Shown piece by piece: positions 22,358 to 32,079 of a stretch of DNA of 64,000 nucleotides; position 1 is the stretch's first letter, and each line of letters opens with the position of its first letter. The stretch spans positions 1,119,559 to 1,183,558 of the forward strand of contig MEFY01000002.1 of NCBI GenBank assembly GCA_001725325.1. Reading direction: 5' to 3'. The notes under the pieces were generated by a model. It ran no database searches and was not told the DNA's origin. It was given only the letters and a program-made list of their open reading frames with translations. Origin of the DNA: Leifsonia sp. SCN 70-46 (GTDB lineage: Bacteria; Actinomycetota; Actinomycetes; Actinomycetales; Microbacteriaceae). The translations under genes and the position numbers were made by a program.

Positions 22358-23887
22358 GTGAACCCCAACATCCTCGAGATGCAGTCGATAACCAAGACGT
22401 TCCCGGGCGTCAAGGCGCTGCAGGACGTGACCCTCGAGGTCGCGCGCGGCGAGATCCACGCCATCTGCGGCGAGAACGGCGCGGGCAAGTCCACGCTCAT
22501 GAAGGTGCTCTCGGGCGTCTACCCGCACGGCAGCTACGACGGCGACATCGTCTTCGAGAACGAGGTCGTCGCGTTCCGCGACATCCGCGACTCGGAGGCC
22601 AAGGGCATCGTCATCATCCACCAGGAGCTCGCCCTCAGCCCCTACCTCTCCATCGCGGAGAACATCTTCCTCAACAACGAGGTCAAGGGGGCCTTCGGCC
22701 TCATCGACTGGAACAAGGCCAACAGCGAGGCCGCGAAGCTGCTCGCGCGGGTCGGGCTCAAGGAGAACCCCACCACGCGCATCCTCGACCTCGGCGTCGG
22801 CAAGCAGCAGCTCGTCGAGATCGCGAAGGCGCTCTCGAAGCGCGTCAAGCTGCTCATCCTCGACGAGCCCACGGCCGCCCTCAACGACGAGGACTCCGAC
22901 CACCTGCTCGACCTCATCCTGCACCTCAAGGGGCAGGGCATCACGTCGATCATCATCAGCCACAAGCTCAACGAGATCAAGAAGATCGCCGACTCGGTCA
23001 CGGTCATCCGCGACGGGCGCACCATCGAGACGATCGCCAAGGACGACGTCACCGAGGAGCGCATCATCAAGGACATGGTGGGCCGCGACCTCGAGCACCG
23101 CTACCCCGAGCACACCCCCAACATCGGCGAGGAGATCCTGCGCGTCGAGAACTGGACGGCCCACCACCCGCAGGATGCGACGCGCGTCATCGTCGACAAC
23201 GTCAACCTCAACGTGCGCCGCGGCGAGATCGTCGGCATCGCGGGGCTCATGGGGGCGGGCCGCACCGAGTTCGCGATGAGCCTGTTCGGGCGCAGCTACG
23301 GCTCGCGCGTCACGGGCAAGGTCTTCAAGGCCGGCGTCGAGATCCAGACCCGCAGCGTCTCCGAGGCGATCGCGAACGGCCTCGCCTACGCGACCGAGGA
23401 CCGCAAGATGTACGGCCTCAACCTCATCGAGGACATCAAGCGCAACATCTCGGCGGCATCCCTCGAGAAGCTCTCGAGGGCCGGTCTCGTCAACGACAAC
23501 GAGGAGTTCAGGATCGCGAACGAGTACCGCCGCGACATGAACATCAAGGCCCCCTCGGTGCTCTCGAAGACGGGCAAGCTCTCGGGCGGCAACCAGCAGA
23601 AGGTCGTGCTGTCGAAGTGGATCTACTCCGACCCCGACGTGCTCATCCTCGACGAACCCACGCGCGGCATCGACGTGGGCGCCAAGTACGAGATCTACAC
23701 GATCATCAACAGGCTCGCGGCCGAGGGCAAGGGCATCATCGTCATCTCGTCGGAGCTGCCCGAGCTGCTCGGCATCTGCGACCGCATCTACGCCCTCTCC
23801 GAGGGCCGCATCACGGGCGAGCTGCCCATCGAGCAGGCCACACCCGAGGCCGTGCTCACCCTCATGACCATGGAATCGCCCCGCTGA
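22358..23887 (+). CDS. mmsA: Sugar ABC transporter ATP-binding protein (MmsA type, two ATPase domains)
   Basis: 509 residues with two fused ATPase domains, as in class-2 (CUT2) sugar importers. Domain 1 has Walker [10 protein letters not shown], Walker [12 protein letters not shown] and an unusual signature stretch [15 protein letters not shown]. Domain 2 has a degenerate P-loop, GLMGAGRTE, a full signature LSGGNQQKV and Walker [13 protein letters not shown]. This asymmetry is normal for the family. The start is GTG 22358, with CCGGAG ahead. The permease gene follows after 38 bases. Confidence 0.93.
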   Translation: MNPNILEMQSITKTFPGVKALQDVTLEVARGEIHAICGENGAGKSTLMKVLSGVYPHGSYDGDIVFENEVVAFRDIRDSEAKGIVIIHQELALSPYLSIAENIFLNNEVKGAFGLIDWNKANSEAAKLLARVGLKENPTTRILDLGVGKQQLVEIAKALSKRVKLLILDEPTAALNDEDSDHLLDLILHLKGQGITSIIISHKLNEIKKIADSVTVIRDGRTIETIAKDDVTEERIIKDMVGRDLEHRYPEHTPNIGEEILRVENWTAHHPQDATRVIVDNVNLNVRRGEIVGIAGLMGAGRTEFAMSLFGRSYGSRVTGKVFKAGVEIQTRSVSEAIANGLAYATEDRKMYGLNLIEDIKRNISAASLEKLSRAGLVNDNEEFRIANEYRRDMNIKAPSVLSKTGKLSGGNQQKVVLSKWIYSDPDVLILDEPTRGIDVGAKYEIYTIINRLAAEGKGIIVISSELPELLGICDRIYALSEGRITGELPIEQATPEAVLTLMTMESPR

Positions 23888-23925
23888 CGGGCCAGACGAC
23901 TCACCGATTCGAAGGAGCACCCCCC

Positions 23926-25491
23926 ATGTCGACCCCCGACAGCACAACCAGGCCCGCCCCGACCGGCAGGAAGGTCCTCGCCGTCACGATCGACGTGCTC
24001 ATCGCCGTCGTGCTCGCCGCCATCGGCGCGGGAGCGCTCCTCGGCGGCTCGGCGAGCGGCAACCTCAACACCTACTACGTGACGCTCGTCGTCGCCGTGG
24101 TGCTGTGGGCCGCGACGGTCGCCTTCGTCGTCTACAGCGTGCGCCTGCTTGCGACGCGCGGCTACACGGTCGGCAACCAGCTGCAGGGCCTGCGGGTGCT
24201 CGACGCGTCGACGGGCAGGCCCGTCGGCTGGCCGCGCGCGCTCACGCGCGGCGGCGCCACGACCTACGACGTGCGCGAGGGCTTCGACCCCGCGGAGAAG
24301 GACTTCCCGACGGGCTCCGGGGTCTCCGCCGCCCTCACCCACGTCGTGAGCGACCTCGGCAAGAACGGCATCTTCCTCGCCCTCATCGCCGTCGTCGTGC
24401 TGTTCTCGATCCTCACCGACGGCATCCTGCTGCGGCCGCAGAACATCTCGAACCTCATCGTGCAGAACGGCTACATCCTGATCCTCGCGATCGGCATGGT
24501 CATGGTCATCGTCGCGGGCCACATCGACCTCTCCGTCGGATCCGTCGCCGCGTTCATCGGTGCCGTGTCGGGCGTCTTCGCGGTGAAGATGGAGCTGCCC
24601 TGGTACGTCGCGATCATCCTCTCGCTGCTCATCGGCGCGCTCGTGGGGGCGTGGCAGGGCTTCTGGGTCGCGTACGTGGGCATACCGGCCTTCATCGTGA
24701 CGCTCGCGGGCATGCTCATCTTCCGCGGCCTCGCGCTCGTGGTGCTCGGCAACGCCAACATCGGCTCCTTCCCGGCGGAGTACCGCGCGCTCGGCAACGG
24801 CTTCCTCACGAACGTCTTCGGGGACTTCCCCGTGGATCCGCTCACGATGGGGGTCGCGGTCATCGCCGTGGTCGGGTTCGTCGTGCAGCAGGTGCGCTCG
24901 CGCTCCGGCCGCAAGAGCTACGGCCAGGATGTCGAGCCGCTCGGCTGGTTCGTCGCGAAGCTCGTGCTCGTGACCGCCGGCGTCGGGGCGTTCGCGTTCG
25001 CCCTCGCCACCTTCAAGGGCATCCCCGTCACGCTCATCGTGCTCGCCGTGCTCGTGATGATCTACGGGATCGTCACCAACCGCAGCGTGTACGGCCGCCA
25101 CATCTACGCCATCGGCGGCAACCGCCACGCCGCGGAGCTGAGCGGTGTGAAGACGCGCCAGGTCGACTTCCTCATCTTCGTGAACATGGGCGTGCTCGCG
25201 GCGCTCGCCGGCCTCGTGTTCACGGCCCGCCTGAACCTCGCCGGGCCCAAGGCCGGCGACGGGTTCGAGCTCGAGGCGATCTCCGCGGCCTTCATCGGCG
25301 GCGCGGCCGTGCAGGGCGGCGTCGGCACCATCGGCGGCGCGATCATCGGTGGTCTCATCATCGGCGTGCTCAACAACGGCATGTCGATCCTCGGCATCGG
25401 CATCGAGTGGCAGCAGGCGGTGAAGGGCCTCGTGCTGCTCTTCGCGGTGGCGTTCGACGTGTTCAACAAGCGCCGCGCGGGCGGCCGATAG
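23926..25491 (+). CDS. mmsB: Sugar ABC transporter permease with N-terminal RDD-like domain (MmsB type)
   Basis: 521 residues, well above a plain sugar permease. The C-terminal part (from about residue 145) is a typical CUT2 permease with [47 protein letters not shown] and FIGGAAVQGGVGT. The first 110 residues form a separate two-helix domain with R15, A19, D23 and then YTVGNQLQGLRVLDASTGRP. This matches the pattern of RDD-family membrane domains. ATG 23926 has GAAGGAG nine bases ahead, so the extension is part of the translated protein. The role of the extra domain is unknown. Confidence 0.9.
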   Translation: MSTPDSTTRPAPTGRKVLAVTIDVLIAVVLAAIGAGALLGGSASGNLNTYYVTLVVAVVLWAATVAFVVYSVRLLATRGYTVGNQLQGLRVLDASTGRPVGWPRALTRGGATTYDVREGFDPAEKDFPTGSGVSAALTHVVSDLGKNGIFLALIAVVVLFSILTDGILLRPQNISNLIVQNGYILILAIGMVMVIVAGHIDLSVGSVAAFIGAVSGVFAVKMELPWYVAIILSLLIGALVGAWQGFWVAYVGIPAFIVTLAGMLIFRGLALVVLGNANIGSFPAEYRALGNGFLTNVFGDFPVDPLTMGVAVIAVVGFVVQQVRSRSGRKSYGQDVEPLGWFVAKLVLVTAGVGAFAFALATFKGIPVTLIVLAVLVMIYGIVTNRSVYGRHIYAIGGNRHAAELSGVKTRQVDFLIFVNMGVLAALAGLVFTARLNLAGPKAGDGFELEAISAAFIGGAAVQGGVGTIGGAIIGGLIIGVLNNGMSILGIGIEWQQAVKGLVLLFAVAFDVFNKRRAGGR

Positions 25492-25539
25492 GGGTACACC
25501 AGAAGTGGGGTCGTGCAACCGATTCCACTCTCTGGCACT

Positions 25540-25586
25540 CTGAACCCTGACGGTGTGGGGGCACCGATAGTCCACTGGGGGTTCAG
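25540..25586 (+). promoter_or_regulatory. Inverted repeat over the leader of the surface-protein gene
   Basis: CTGAACCC (25540-25547) and GGGTTCAG (25579-25586) are perfect 8-base complements 31 bases apart. The right arm overlaps the GGGGG likely to act as ribosome-binding site for the TTG start at 25589. Folding of the mRNA could hide it. GATAGT (25566-25571) between the arms could instead be a -10 box, making the repeat an operator. Confidence 0.4.
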
Positions 25587-25588
25587 TC

Positions 25589-28500
25589 TTGTCCAGCTTC
25601 TTCGGCGTGCGCGCGCGCCGCATCCTGGGTGCCGTCGGCGCCGCGCTCGTCGTGGGCCTGCTGGCGCCGCTCGGCGTCATCGCGACGGCGGCGCCCGCGT
25701 CGGCGACCGTCTACGACTCGAGCGCGACGCCGCTCAAGTTCACGCAGGCCAAGCGCAGCGCGGTCTCGCCGGTCTCCGCCACCGGCACGGCCGTGGGCGA
25801 CATCATGAAGTACGCGGGCGTCGCCACCATCGGCGGTGTCGTCGTGGACGCGATCATCACGACCGTCGCCATCGACGCCGCGACGATCAACAAGTACGAC
25901 GAGGGCAGCGCCGTCACGAGCCCGCCCCCGGGCTCGTCGCAGAGCGTCGACGACCTCTTCATGTCGAACCTCACGGGCTCGGGCAGCTCGCTCTCGATGG
26001 TCACCTACAACTTCACGTTCTACGAGGGCGGCACCTACACGGGCCCCGGCACGGGCGTTCCCGTGACGCTCGGCAACGTCTCCGTCAACTCGTACGACAT
26101 CGACGGCACCGGCGGCGTCAAGCAGTTCATCGACTTCAAGGGCTTCCAGACCTACCTCACCTACTCCGAGTCGAGCAGCAAGGGCCTGGACCTGTCCGAC
26201 CAGGGCAACGGCAACGTGCGGTTCCTCACGCGCGACGGAAGCCTCAACGTGAGCGCCACGTCGGGCTCGTACTCCTTCTCGCGCGTGCAGGTGAACTACG
26301 ACCAGATCTCGTCGTTCACGACGCGCATCGGCGAGACCGGCGGCGGCACGGCCTACTACGCGCTCGACTTCAGCGCCGGCGGCATCTGGACCACGAACGG
26401 CACGACCCCCGTCACCCCGACGCAGAACACGAACCCCTTCAACCACGCGCCGACCACGTCGGACATCACGACGTTCTTCGCGGCGCAGAGCACGGGCTAC
26501 GTGTTCCGCGCGTCCGACTTCCCCTTCGCCGACATCGACGGCAACGCCATGGCGTCGGTCAAGGTCTCGAGCGTGCCGAGCGCCGGCACGGGCATCCTCG
26601 AGTACCTCTCGGGCACGACGTGGGTGCCCGTCAGCGCGGGAGACGTCATCTCGGTCAACGACCTCGACCTCGGCAAGCTGCGGCTCACACCCAGCTCGAC
26701 GGGCGGCTCGTTCCAGTTCGCCGTCAACGACGGGCTCGTCTTCTCGACGCCCGCCACGCTCACCTACACGACGACCCCGAGCTCGCAGACGATCGACTTC
26801 GCGAATCCCGGCACGAAGAACGGCAACAGCCAGCAGGTCTTCGCGAGCGGCGCGACGGCGTCGTCGGGCCTCACGCCGACCCTCACCTCGCTCTCCACCG
26901 GCGTGTGCACGGTGAGCGGCCTCACGATCACGACCCTCGCCCTGCCGGCCTCGGTCACGACCGCGACGTGCGTCGTCATCGCGAGCCAGCAGGGCGACGC
27001 CACCTACGGGCGCGCGGAGGCGGTGACCCAGCAGTTCTCGGTCACGAAACTCCTCGGCCAGACCATCACGTTCGCCAAGCCCGCCGACCGCGAGTACTCG
27101 TCGTCGACTATCGCGAGCGGCGCCACGACCGACGCCGCCGGCCGCACCGTGACCCTCACGTCGCTCAGCCCCACCGTGTGCACGGTCTCGGGCCTCACCA
27201 TCACCCCGCTGGACCGCGGCGTGTGCACGGTCCGCGCGACGCAGCCGGGTGACTCGACCTACGCGGCGGCCTCGCCCGTGACGCAGTCGTTCACGCTCAC
27301 CAAGAACTCCCAGACCATCACGTTCGCCCAGCCCGGCACCTACCCGGTCTCGACCGCGAGCCTCACGGTGGCGCCGACCGCGTCGTCGGGACTCGCCGCG
27401 ACCGTCACGTCGGGCACGCCCGCGGTGTGCACGGTCTCGTCCACGACGGTGACGATCGTCGGCGCGGGCCTGTGCACGCTCACGGGGCACCAGGCCGGAG
27501 ACGCCTCTTACTCGGCGGCCGCGGATGTCACGCGGTCGTTCCACGTCATCGCCGTCACCACCGCCGCGCTGCCGGACGGCCAGGAGGGCGTCGCCTACAC
27601 CGCGAGCCAGACCCTCTCGGGCGCCGCGGGCGGCGGCACCTGGTCGGCCCCCTCGCTCCCCGCGGGGCTGAGCATCGACCCCTCCACGGGCGAGATCTCG
27701 GGCACCCCGACGATCGCCGGCACGGCGTCGTATGCCATCACGTACACCGAGGACGGCGCATCCCACGCGGTCACGCTCCCGCTCACCGTCGTCGCGGCCT
27801 CCGCCCTCACGCCGCAGACCATCACCTTCGTGCAGCCCTCGGCCGTCGCGCTCTCCGCGGGCTCGATTACCGTCACCTTCTCCGCCGACTCGGGGCTGCC
27901 CGTCAGCACCGTCTCGACGACCACCGCCGTCTGCACGATCTCCGGCACGACCGTGACCCTCGTCTCGGCGGGCACGTGCTCGCTCACGGCGAGTCAGCCG
28001 GGCGACAGCAGCTACGCCGCGGCGACGGATGCCACGCGCTCGTTCGCCGTCATCGCGATCACCACCGCGAGCCTCCCGGCCGGCCAGGCCGGCACCGCGT
28101 ACAGCACGACGTACGCGCTCGCGGGCGCCGCTGGTGGCGGCACGTGGACCGCCGTGAGCACCCTCCCCGCGGGCCTCACGCTCGACGCGACCACGGGCGA
28201 GCTGCACGGCACCCCGAGCGCCGCGTTCTCCGGCACGGTCGACGTGACGTACACCGAGGGCGCGGCCGAGGTCGCCTCGAGCCTCACGCTCGACATCGCC
28301 GCCGCTCCGCCCGCCGCGCAGACCATCACGTTCGCGCAGCCCGGCACGGCCGCCCGCTCGGCATCGCCCGTGACGCTCACCGCGACGACGGACGCCTCGG
28401 GCCTCACGCCCGCGCTCGCCTCGAGCACCCCCGCTGTGTGCACGGTCTCCGGGTCGAGCGTGACGTTCACGGGCACCGGCACGTGCACCATCACGGCCAG

Positions 28501-30055
28501 CCAGCCGGGCGACGCCACCTACAGCGCCGCCGCGGACGTGACCCACAGCTTCTCCGTCATCGGCATCACGACGGGCGCGCTGCCCTCGGGCCGTGCGGGC
28601 GACGCCTACGTGGCGACTCTGCTCGCCTCCGGCGGCACGGGCGGCGGCACCTGGACGGCGACCCCGCTGCCGTCCGGCGTGACCCTCGACCCCGCGACGG
28701 GCGCCCTCAGGGGCACGCCGTCCGGCGCCGCCAGCCACGTCGTCACGGTCACCTACACGGAGGGCGGTGTCACCGACACGCGCACCTTCCCGCTCGCGAT
28801 CGCGAGTGCCGCGGCCCCCGCACCGTCGTCGGGCTCGTCGACCCCGACGCGCGCGAACGACCGCGAGCCGGCCCCGGCCGCGGTACCCGCGCTCGTCGCG
28901 ACGACCAAGCCGCGCACGACCGTGCTCGGCCAGGCCAAGCCGCAGCCCACGAAGCAGGACATGATCGACTTCGGCAGCGGCACGCAGGTCGCGGCGGCGT
29001 CGAGCGCCCCCGTGCTGAGCAACGACCAGCTCGCCGCGGCGAGGCGCACGATCGACCAGCTCGCGGCCGAGCCGATCTCGGGCTTCGCCCCCGGCTCGTC
29101 CGCCGAGATCGACCTGCTCGGCGCCCGCACGCTCGCGACCTTCGCCGTCGCCGGACCGGCGACCGTCGACGCGACCACCGTGGCCAAGGCCGTCCGCGAC
29201 GCGACGGTCGGCGGCGACACCGCCGAGGGCTTCGCGGTCGTGCGCGAGAGCTCGGCGATCGCCGCCTCCGCCGCCGAGAAGCCCTCCGCCAGGGCCATCC
29301 CGTCCGCGGACATCGACTACTTCACCTACGCGGCGCTTGCCGCGCCCGTGGCCCTCGGCTCGCTCGACACCTCGTCGGCCAACGACTGGGTGCACTTTTC
29401 CGTCGACGTGACGGGGTACCGCCCCGGCACGACCGTGTACCTCGCGATGACCTCGACTCCCGTCGTGTTCGCGAGCGCGGTGGTCGGCAAGGACGGCACC
29501 GCGACCGTCGCGGGAGACATGGCGCTCGACACCCTCCCGGCGGGCGTGCACCATCTGCGCGTCGTCGGCGACCGGATCCTCGAGCGCGTCACGGTGGGCA
29601 GCGCGGGCAGCATCCTGCTCGACGCGAACCACTTCGCGCAGATCCAGCAGTTCGACCAGGGCACCAACGCCACGGTGCGGGTGAGCGGCGACAACAGCAC
29701 CGGCGGCTCCCAGGTCGCGGTGCGGATCATCCCGCTCGACCTGGATGTGCCGTGGTGGCTGCTGTGGGTGCTCGTCGGGCTCGCGCTCGTGCTCGTGACC
29801 TCGCGCCTCGCGCGGTTCGCGGAGGCGCCCGGCTGGGCGTGGACGAAGCGCATAGCCCTCGTGCTCGTGACGGCGGTCCCCGTCGCCGCCGGCCTGCTCA
29901 TCGACGTTCCCCTGCTCGCGATCGCCTCCGGGCTCGTGACGGCGGCCGGGCTCGCGCTCTCGATGGCGCTGCCGAAGCTGCGCCGGGAGGACCTGTACGA
30001 GTACGGCACCGAACGGTCGCCGGCCTACGACGCGTGGGGTGCCGCGCGGGTCTAG
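25589..30055 (+). CDS. Large secreted Ig-repeat surface protein with C-terminal membrane anchor
   Basis: 1488 residues. It has a Sec signal peptide (residues 1-40, ending APASA), then a 350-residue region of unknown type. A repeat region (about 395-1075) follows in which QTITFAQPG-type units start near 400, 490, 574, 742 and 911. Putative Ig domains (GLSIDPSTGEISGTP and two similar) begin near 657, 825 and 992. A 300-residue non-repeat stalk and three closely spaced membrane helices (about 1388-1470) end the protein. There is no LPXTG signal, so it is held by the membrane helices. Probably an adhesin or cell-envelope scaffold. The start is TTG 25589 or GTG 25607. Its function is not recognised. 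Confidence 0.82.
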   Translation: MSSFFGVRARRILGAVGAALVVGLLAPLGVIATAAPASATVYDSSATPLKFTQAKRSAVSPVSATGTAVGDIMKYAGVATIGGVVVDAIITTVAIDAATINKYDEGSAVTSPPPGSSQSVDDLFMSNLTGSGSSLSMVTYNFTFYEGGTYTGPGTGVPVTLGNVSVNSYDIDGTGGVKQFIDFKGFQTYLTYSESSSKGLDLSDQGNGNVRFLTRDGSLNVSATSGSYSFSRVQVNYDQISSFTTRIGETGGGTAYYALDFSAGGIWTTNGTTPVTPTQNTNPFNHAPTTSDITTFFAAQSTGYVFRASDFPFADIDGNAMASVKVSSVPSAGTGILEYLSGTTWVPVSAGDVISVNDLDLGKLRLTPSSTGGSFQFAVNDGLVFSTPATLTYTTTPSSQTIDFANPGTKNGNSQQVFASGATASSGLTPTLTSLSTGVCTVSGLTITTLALPASVTTATCVVIASQQGDATYGRAEAVTQQFSVTKLLGQTITFAKPADREYSSSTIASGATTDAAGRTVTLTSLSPTVCTVSGLTITPLDRGVCTVRATQPGDSTYAAASPVTQSFTLTKNSQTITFAQPGTYPVSTASLTVAPTASSGLAATVTSGTPAVCTVSSTTVTIVGAGLCTLTGHQAGDASYSAAADVTRSFHVIAVTTAALPDGQEGVAYTASQTLSGAAGGGTWSAPSLPAGLSIDPSTGEISGTPTIAGTASYAITYTEDGASHAVTLPLTVVAASALTPQTITFVQPSAVALSAGSITVTFSADSGLPVSTVSTTTAVCTISGTTVTLVSAGTCSLTASQPGDSSYAAATDATRSFAVIAITTASLPAGQAGTAYSTTYALAGAAGGGTWTAVSTLPAGLTLDATTGELHGTPSAAFSGTVDVTYTEGAAEVASSLTLDIAAAPPAAQTITFAQPGTAARSASPVTLTATTDASGLTPALASSTPAVCTVSGSSVTFTGTGTCTITASQPGDATYSAAADVTHSFSVIGITTGALPSGRAGDAYVATLLASGGTGGGTWTATPLPSGVTLDPATGALRGTPSGAASHVVTVTYTEGGVTDTRTFPLAIASAAAPAPSSGSSTPTRANDREPAPAAVPALVATTKPRTTVLGQAKPQPTKQDMIDFGSGTQVAAASSAPVLSNDQLAAARRTIDQLAAEPISGFAPGSSAEIDLLGARTLATFAVAGPATVDATTVAKAVRDATVGGDTAEGFAVVRESSAIAASAAEKPSARAIPSADIDYFTYAALAAPVALGSLDTSSANDWVHFSVDVTGYRPGTTVYLAMTSTPVVFASAVVGKDGTATVAGDMALDTLPAGVHHLRVVGDRILERVTVGSAGSILLDANHFAQIQQFDQGTNATVRVSGDNSTGGSQVAVRIIPLDLDVPWWLLWVLVGLALVLVTSRLARFAEAPGWAWTKRIALVLVTAVPVAAGLLIDVPLLAIASGLVTAAGLALSMALPKLRREDLYEYGTERSPAYDAWGAARV

Positions 30056-30062
30056 CCCCGGG

Positions 30063-31298
30063 CTAGGCCCGCCCGGCCGCCGCGCGGGAGCGGCGCGAGA
30101 GCGAGTCGATCACGACGGCGAGCAGGAGCACGGCGCCCGTGACGATGTACTGCACGTACGACTCGAGGAACAGCAGCGCGAGGCCCGAGTTGATCGACAT
30201 GATCACGACGATGCCGAGCACCGCCGAGAACGCCGAGCCGCGGCCGCCGAAGAGCGAGGTGCCGCCGATGACGGCCGCCGCTATCGCGTTGAGGTTCGTG
30301 TCGCCCCCGCCGCTCGACGAGTTGGCCGAGGCGGCGCGCGCCGCCGCCATGAGCCCCCCGAGGGCCGCGAAGAGCGAGCACAGCACGAAGACCGAGATGT
30401 AGACGCGGCTCACGCGGATGCCCGCGCGCCGCGCCGCCTCGACGTTGCCGCCCACGGCGTACACCGACCGGCCCCAGCGCGTGCGCGTGAGGAAGAAGTG
30501 CATGATGACGACGAGCACGAGGAAGAGCGCGAACGGCGCCCCCACCCCGCGCGAGAGGTTCAGGTACCACGCGGCGAGGCCGAGCAGCACGAGGAGGCCG
30601 GCGCTGCGCACGACGATGATGCTCAGGGGCAGCGACGAGAGGCCCGCCGACTCCCGGCGGCGGCTCACGGCGAGCGAGTTGCCCGCGAAGACGACGACGG
30701 CGATGACGACGAGCGTGTAGCTGGCCCACGCGGGCAGGAACCACTGCTGGCCGAACTGCACGATCACCGAGTCGAACGGGATGTTGATCGACTTGGTCTT
30801 GCCGAGCACGAAGAGCTGCAGGCCGAGGATGCCCAGCAGCCCGCCGAGCGTGATGACGAAGCTCGGCACGCCGAAGAGCGTCCGCAGGGCGCCGAAGGCG
30901 AGGCCCGCGAGCACGCCCGCGACGAGCGACGCGAGCAGCACGAGCGGCAGCGGGAGCCCGAGCTGCACGAACCCGACGGCGAGGATCGCCGACGACAGGC
31001 CGCTCACCGACCCGACGGAGAGGTCGATCTCGCCCAGGAGCAGCACGAGCACGATGCCGATCGCGATGGTGCCGACGGCGGCGCTCTGCATGGTCAGGTT
31101 GACGAGGTTGGTGCTCGAGAGGAAGTTGGGGTTGAGCACCTGGAACACCGCCCAGATGACGAGCAGCCCGAGGATCACGGGCAGCGAGCCGAGGTCCCCG
31201 CCGCGCAGGCGCAGCACGAAGTCGCGCACGGCGCCGCCGAACCCGGGGTGGCGCACGAGGCGCTCGTCCTGCAGGTCGAGGGGCTTGTTGTCGGTCAT
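30063..31298 (-). CDS. Xylose-type sugar ABC transporter permease
   Basis: 411 residues with about ten membrane helices and CUT2 permease hallmarks: [48 protein letters not shown] and AVIGGTSLFGGRGS. It is closest in pattern to XylH of D-xylose importers. The start is ATG at 31298, preceded by AGGAG. It is the last gene of a minus-strand operon (ROK regulator, binding protein, ATPase, permease) and overlaps the ATPase gene end by four bases. It has no N-terminal extra domain, unlike the two MmsB permeases in this window. It ends seven bases from the convergent surface-protein gene. Confidence 0.9.
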   Translation of the reverse strand: MTDNKPLDLQDERLVRHPGFGGAVRDFVLRLRGGDLGSLPVILGLLVIWAVFQVLNPNFLSSTNLVNLTMQSAAVGTIAIGIVLVLLLGEIDLSVGSVSGLSSAILAVGFVQLGLPLPLVLLASLVAGVLAGLAFGALRTLFGVPSFVITLGGLLGILGLQLFVLGKTKSINIPFDSVIVQFGQQWFLPAWASYTLVVIAVVVFAGNSLAVSRRRESAGLSSLPLSIIVVRSAGLLVLLGLAAWYLNLSRGVGAPFALFLVLVVIMHFFLTRTRWGRSVYAVGGNVEAARRAGIRVSRVYISVFVLCSLFAALGGLMAAARAASANSSSGGGDTNLNAIAAAVIGGTSLFGGRGSAFSAVLGIVVIMSINSGLALLFLESYVQYIVTGAVLLLAVVIDSLSRRSRAAAGRA

Positions 31299-32074
31299 GA
31301 GTCGCTCCTGGCCGAGTTGTCGCTCGCGCCCGTGATGGCGGCGATGATCATCTCGCTCGTGACGTCCGCGACCCTGAAGTCGCCGTTGTTCCGGCCGAGC
31401 CGCAGCACGACGATGCGGTCGGCTACCGCCTGCACGTCTGCGATGTTGTGGCTGATGAGGATGACGCCCAGGCCGCGCTCCCGCAGGCGCTCGATGAGGT
31501 TGAGCACCTCCGCGGTCTGCGCGACGCCGAGCGCCGCCGTGGGCTCGTCGAGGATGACGACGCTCGGCTCGCCGATGAGCGACCGCGCGATGGCGACGGT
31601 CTGGCGCTGGCCGCCGGAGAGCGCCGCGACGGGGATGCGCACCGAGGGGATGCGCGCGCTCAGCTCGCGCAGCAGGGTCCATGACCGCTGCTCCATCTCG
31701 ACCTCGTCGAGCGCGCCGTTCCTGCGCAGCTCGCGCCCGAGCCACAGGTTGCTCACGACGTCGAGGTTGTCGCACAGCGAGAGGTCCTGGTAGACGGTCG
31801 CGATGCCCAGGTCGCGCGAGTCGGTGGGGGTCGGGATGCTCGTGGGCACGCCCCCGAACGCGATGGTGCCGCCGTCTTGCGGATGCACCCCCGCGAGGAT
31901 CTTCACGAGCGTCGACTTGCCCGCGCCGTTGTCGCCCACGATCGCGACGACCTCGCCCGCGTACACGTCGAGGTCGACGCCGCTCAGGGCGCGCACGGCG
32001 CCGAAGCGCTTGGTGATGCCGCGCAGCGAGAGCAGCTGCTCCGCCGTTCGGCTCTTGGTGGTGGAGGTGGTCAT
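31295..32074 (-). CDS. Xylose-type ABC transporter ATP-binding protein, single domain
   Basis: 259 residues with only one ATPase domain, half the size of the usual CUT2 ATPase. Walker A is [13 protein letters not shown], the Q-loop region is ATVYQDLSL, the signature ALSGGQRQTVAIA and Walker [12 protein letters not shown]. Single-domain ATPases are known for actinobacterial xylose importers (XylG) and would act as a homodimer. ATG at 32074 has AGGA ahead and lies five bases after the binding-protein stop. It is intact, not a truncation. Confidence 0.92.
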   Translation of the reverse strand: MTTSTTKSRTAEQLLSLRGITKRFGAVRALSGVDLDVYAGEVVAIVGDNGAGKSTLVKILAGVHPQDGGTIAFGGVPTSIPTPTDSRDLGIATVYQDLSLCDNLDVVSNLWLGRELRRNGALDEVEMEQRSWTLLRELSARIPSVRIPVAALSGGQRQTVAIARSLIGEPSVVILDEPTAALGVAQTAEVLNLIERLRERGLGVILISHNIADVQAVADRIVVLRLGRNNGDFRVADVTSEMIIAAITGASDNSARSDS

Positions 32075-32079
32075 GCGTC

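Noticed and set aside
25583-29632. 1349-residue frame antisense to the surface-protein gene
   Set aside because: It is an Arg/Gly-rich shadow with no recognisable domain, while the sense frame has a signal peptide, repeats and an anchor.
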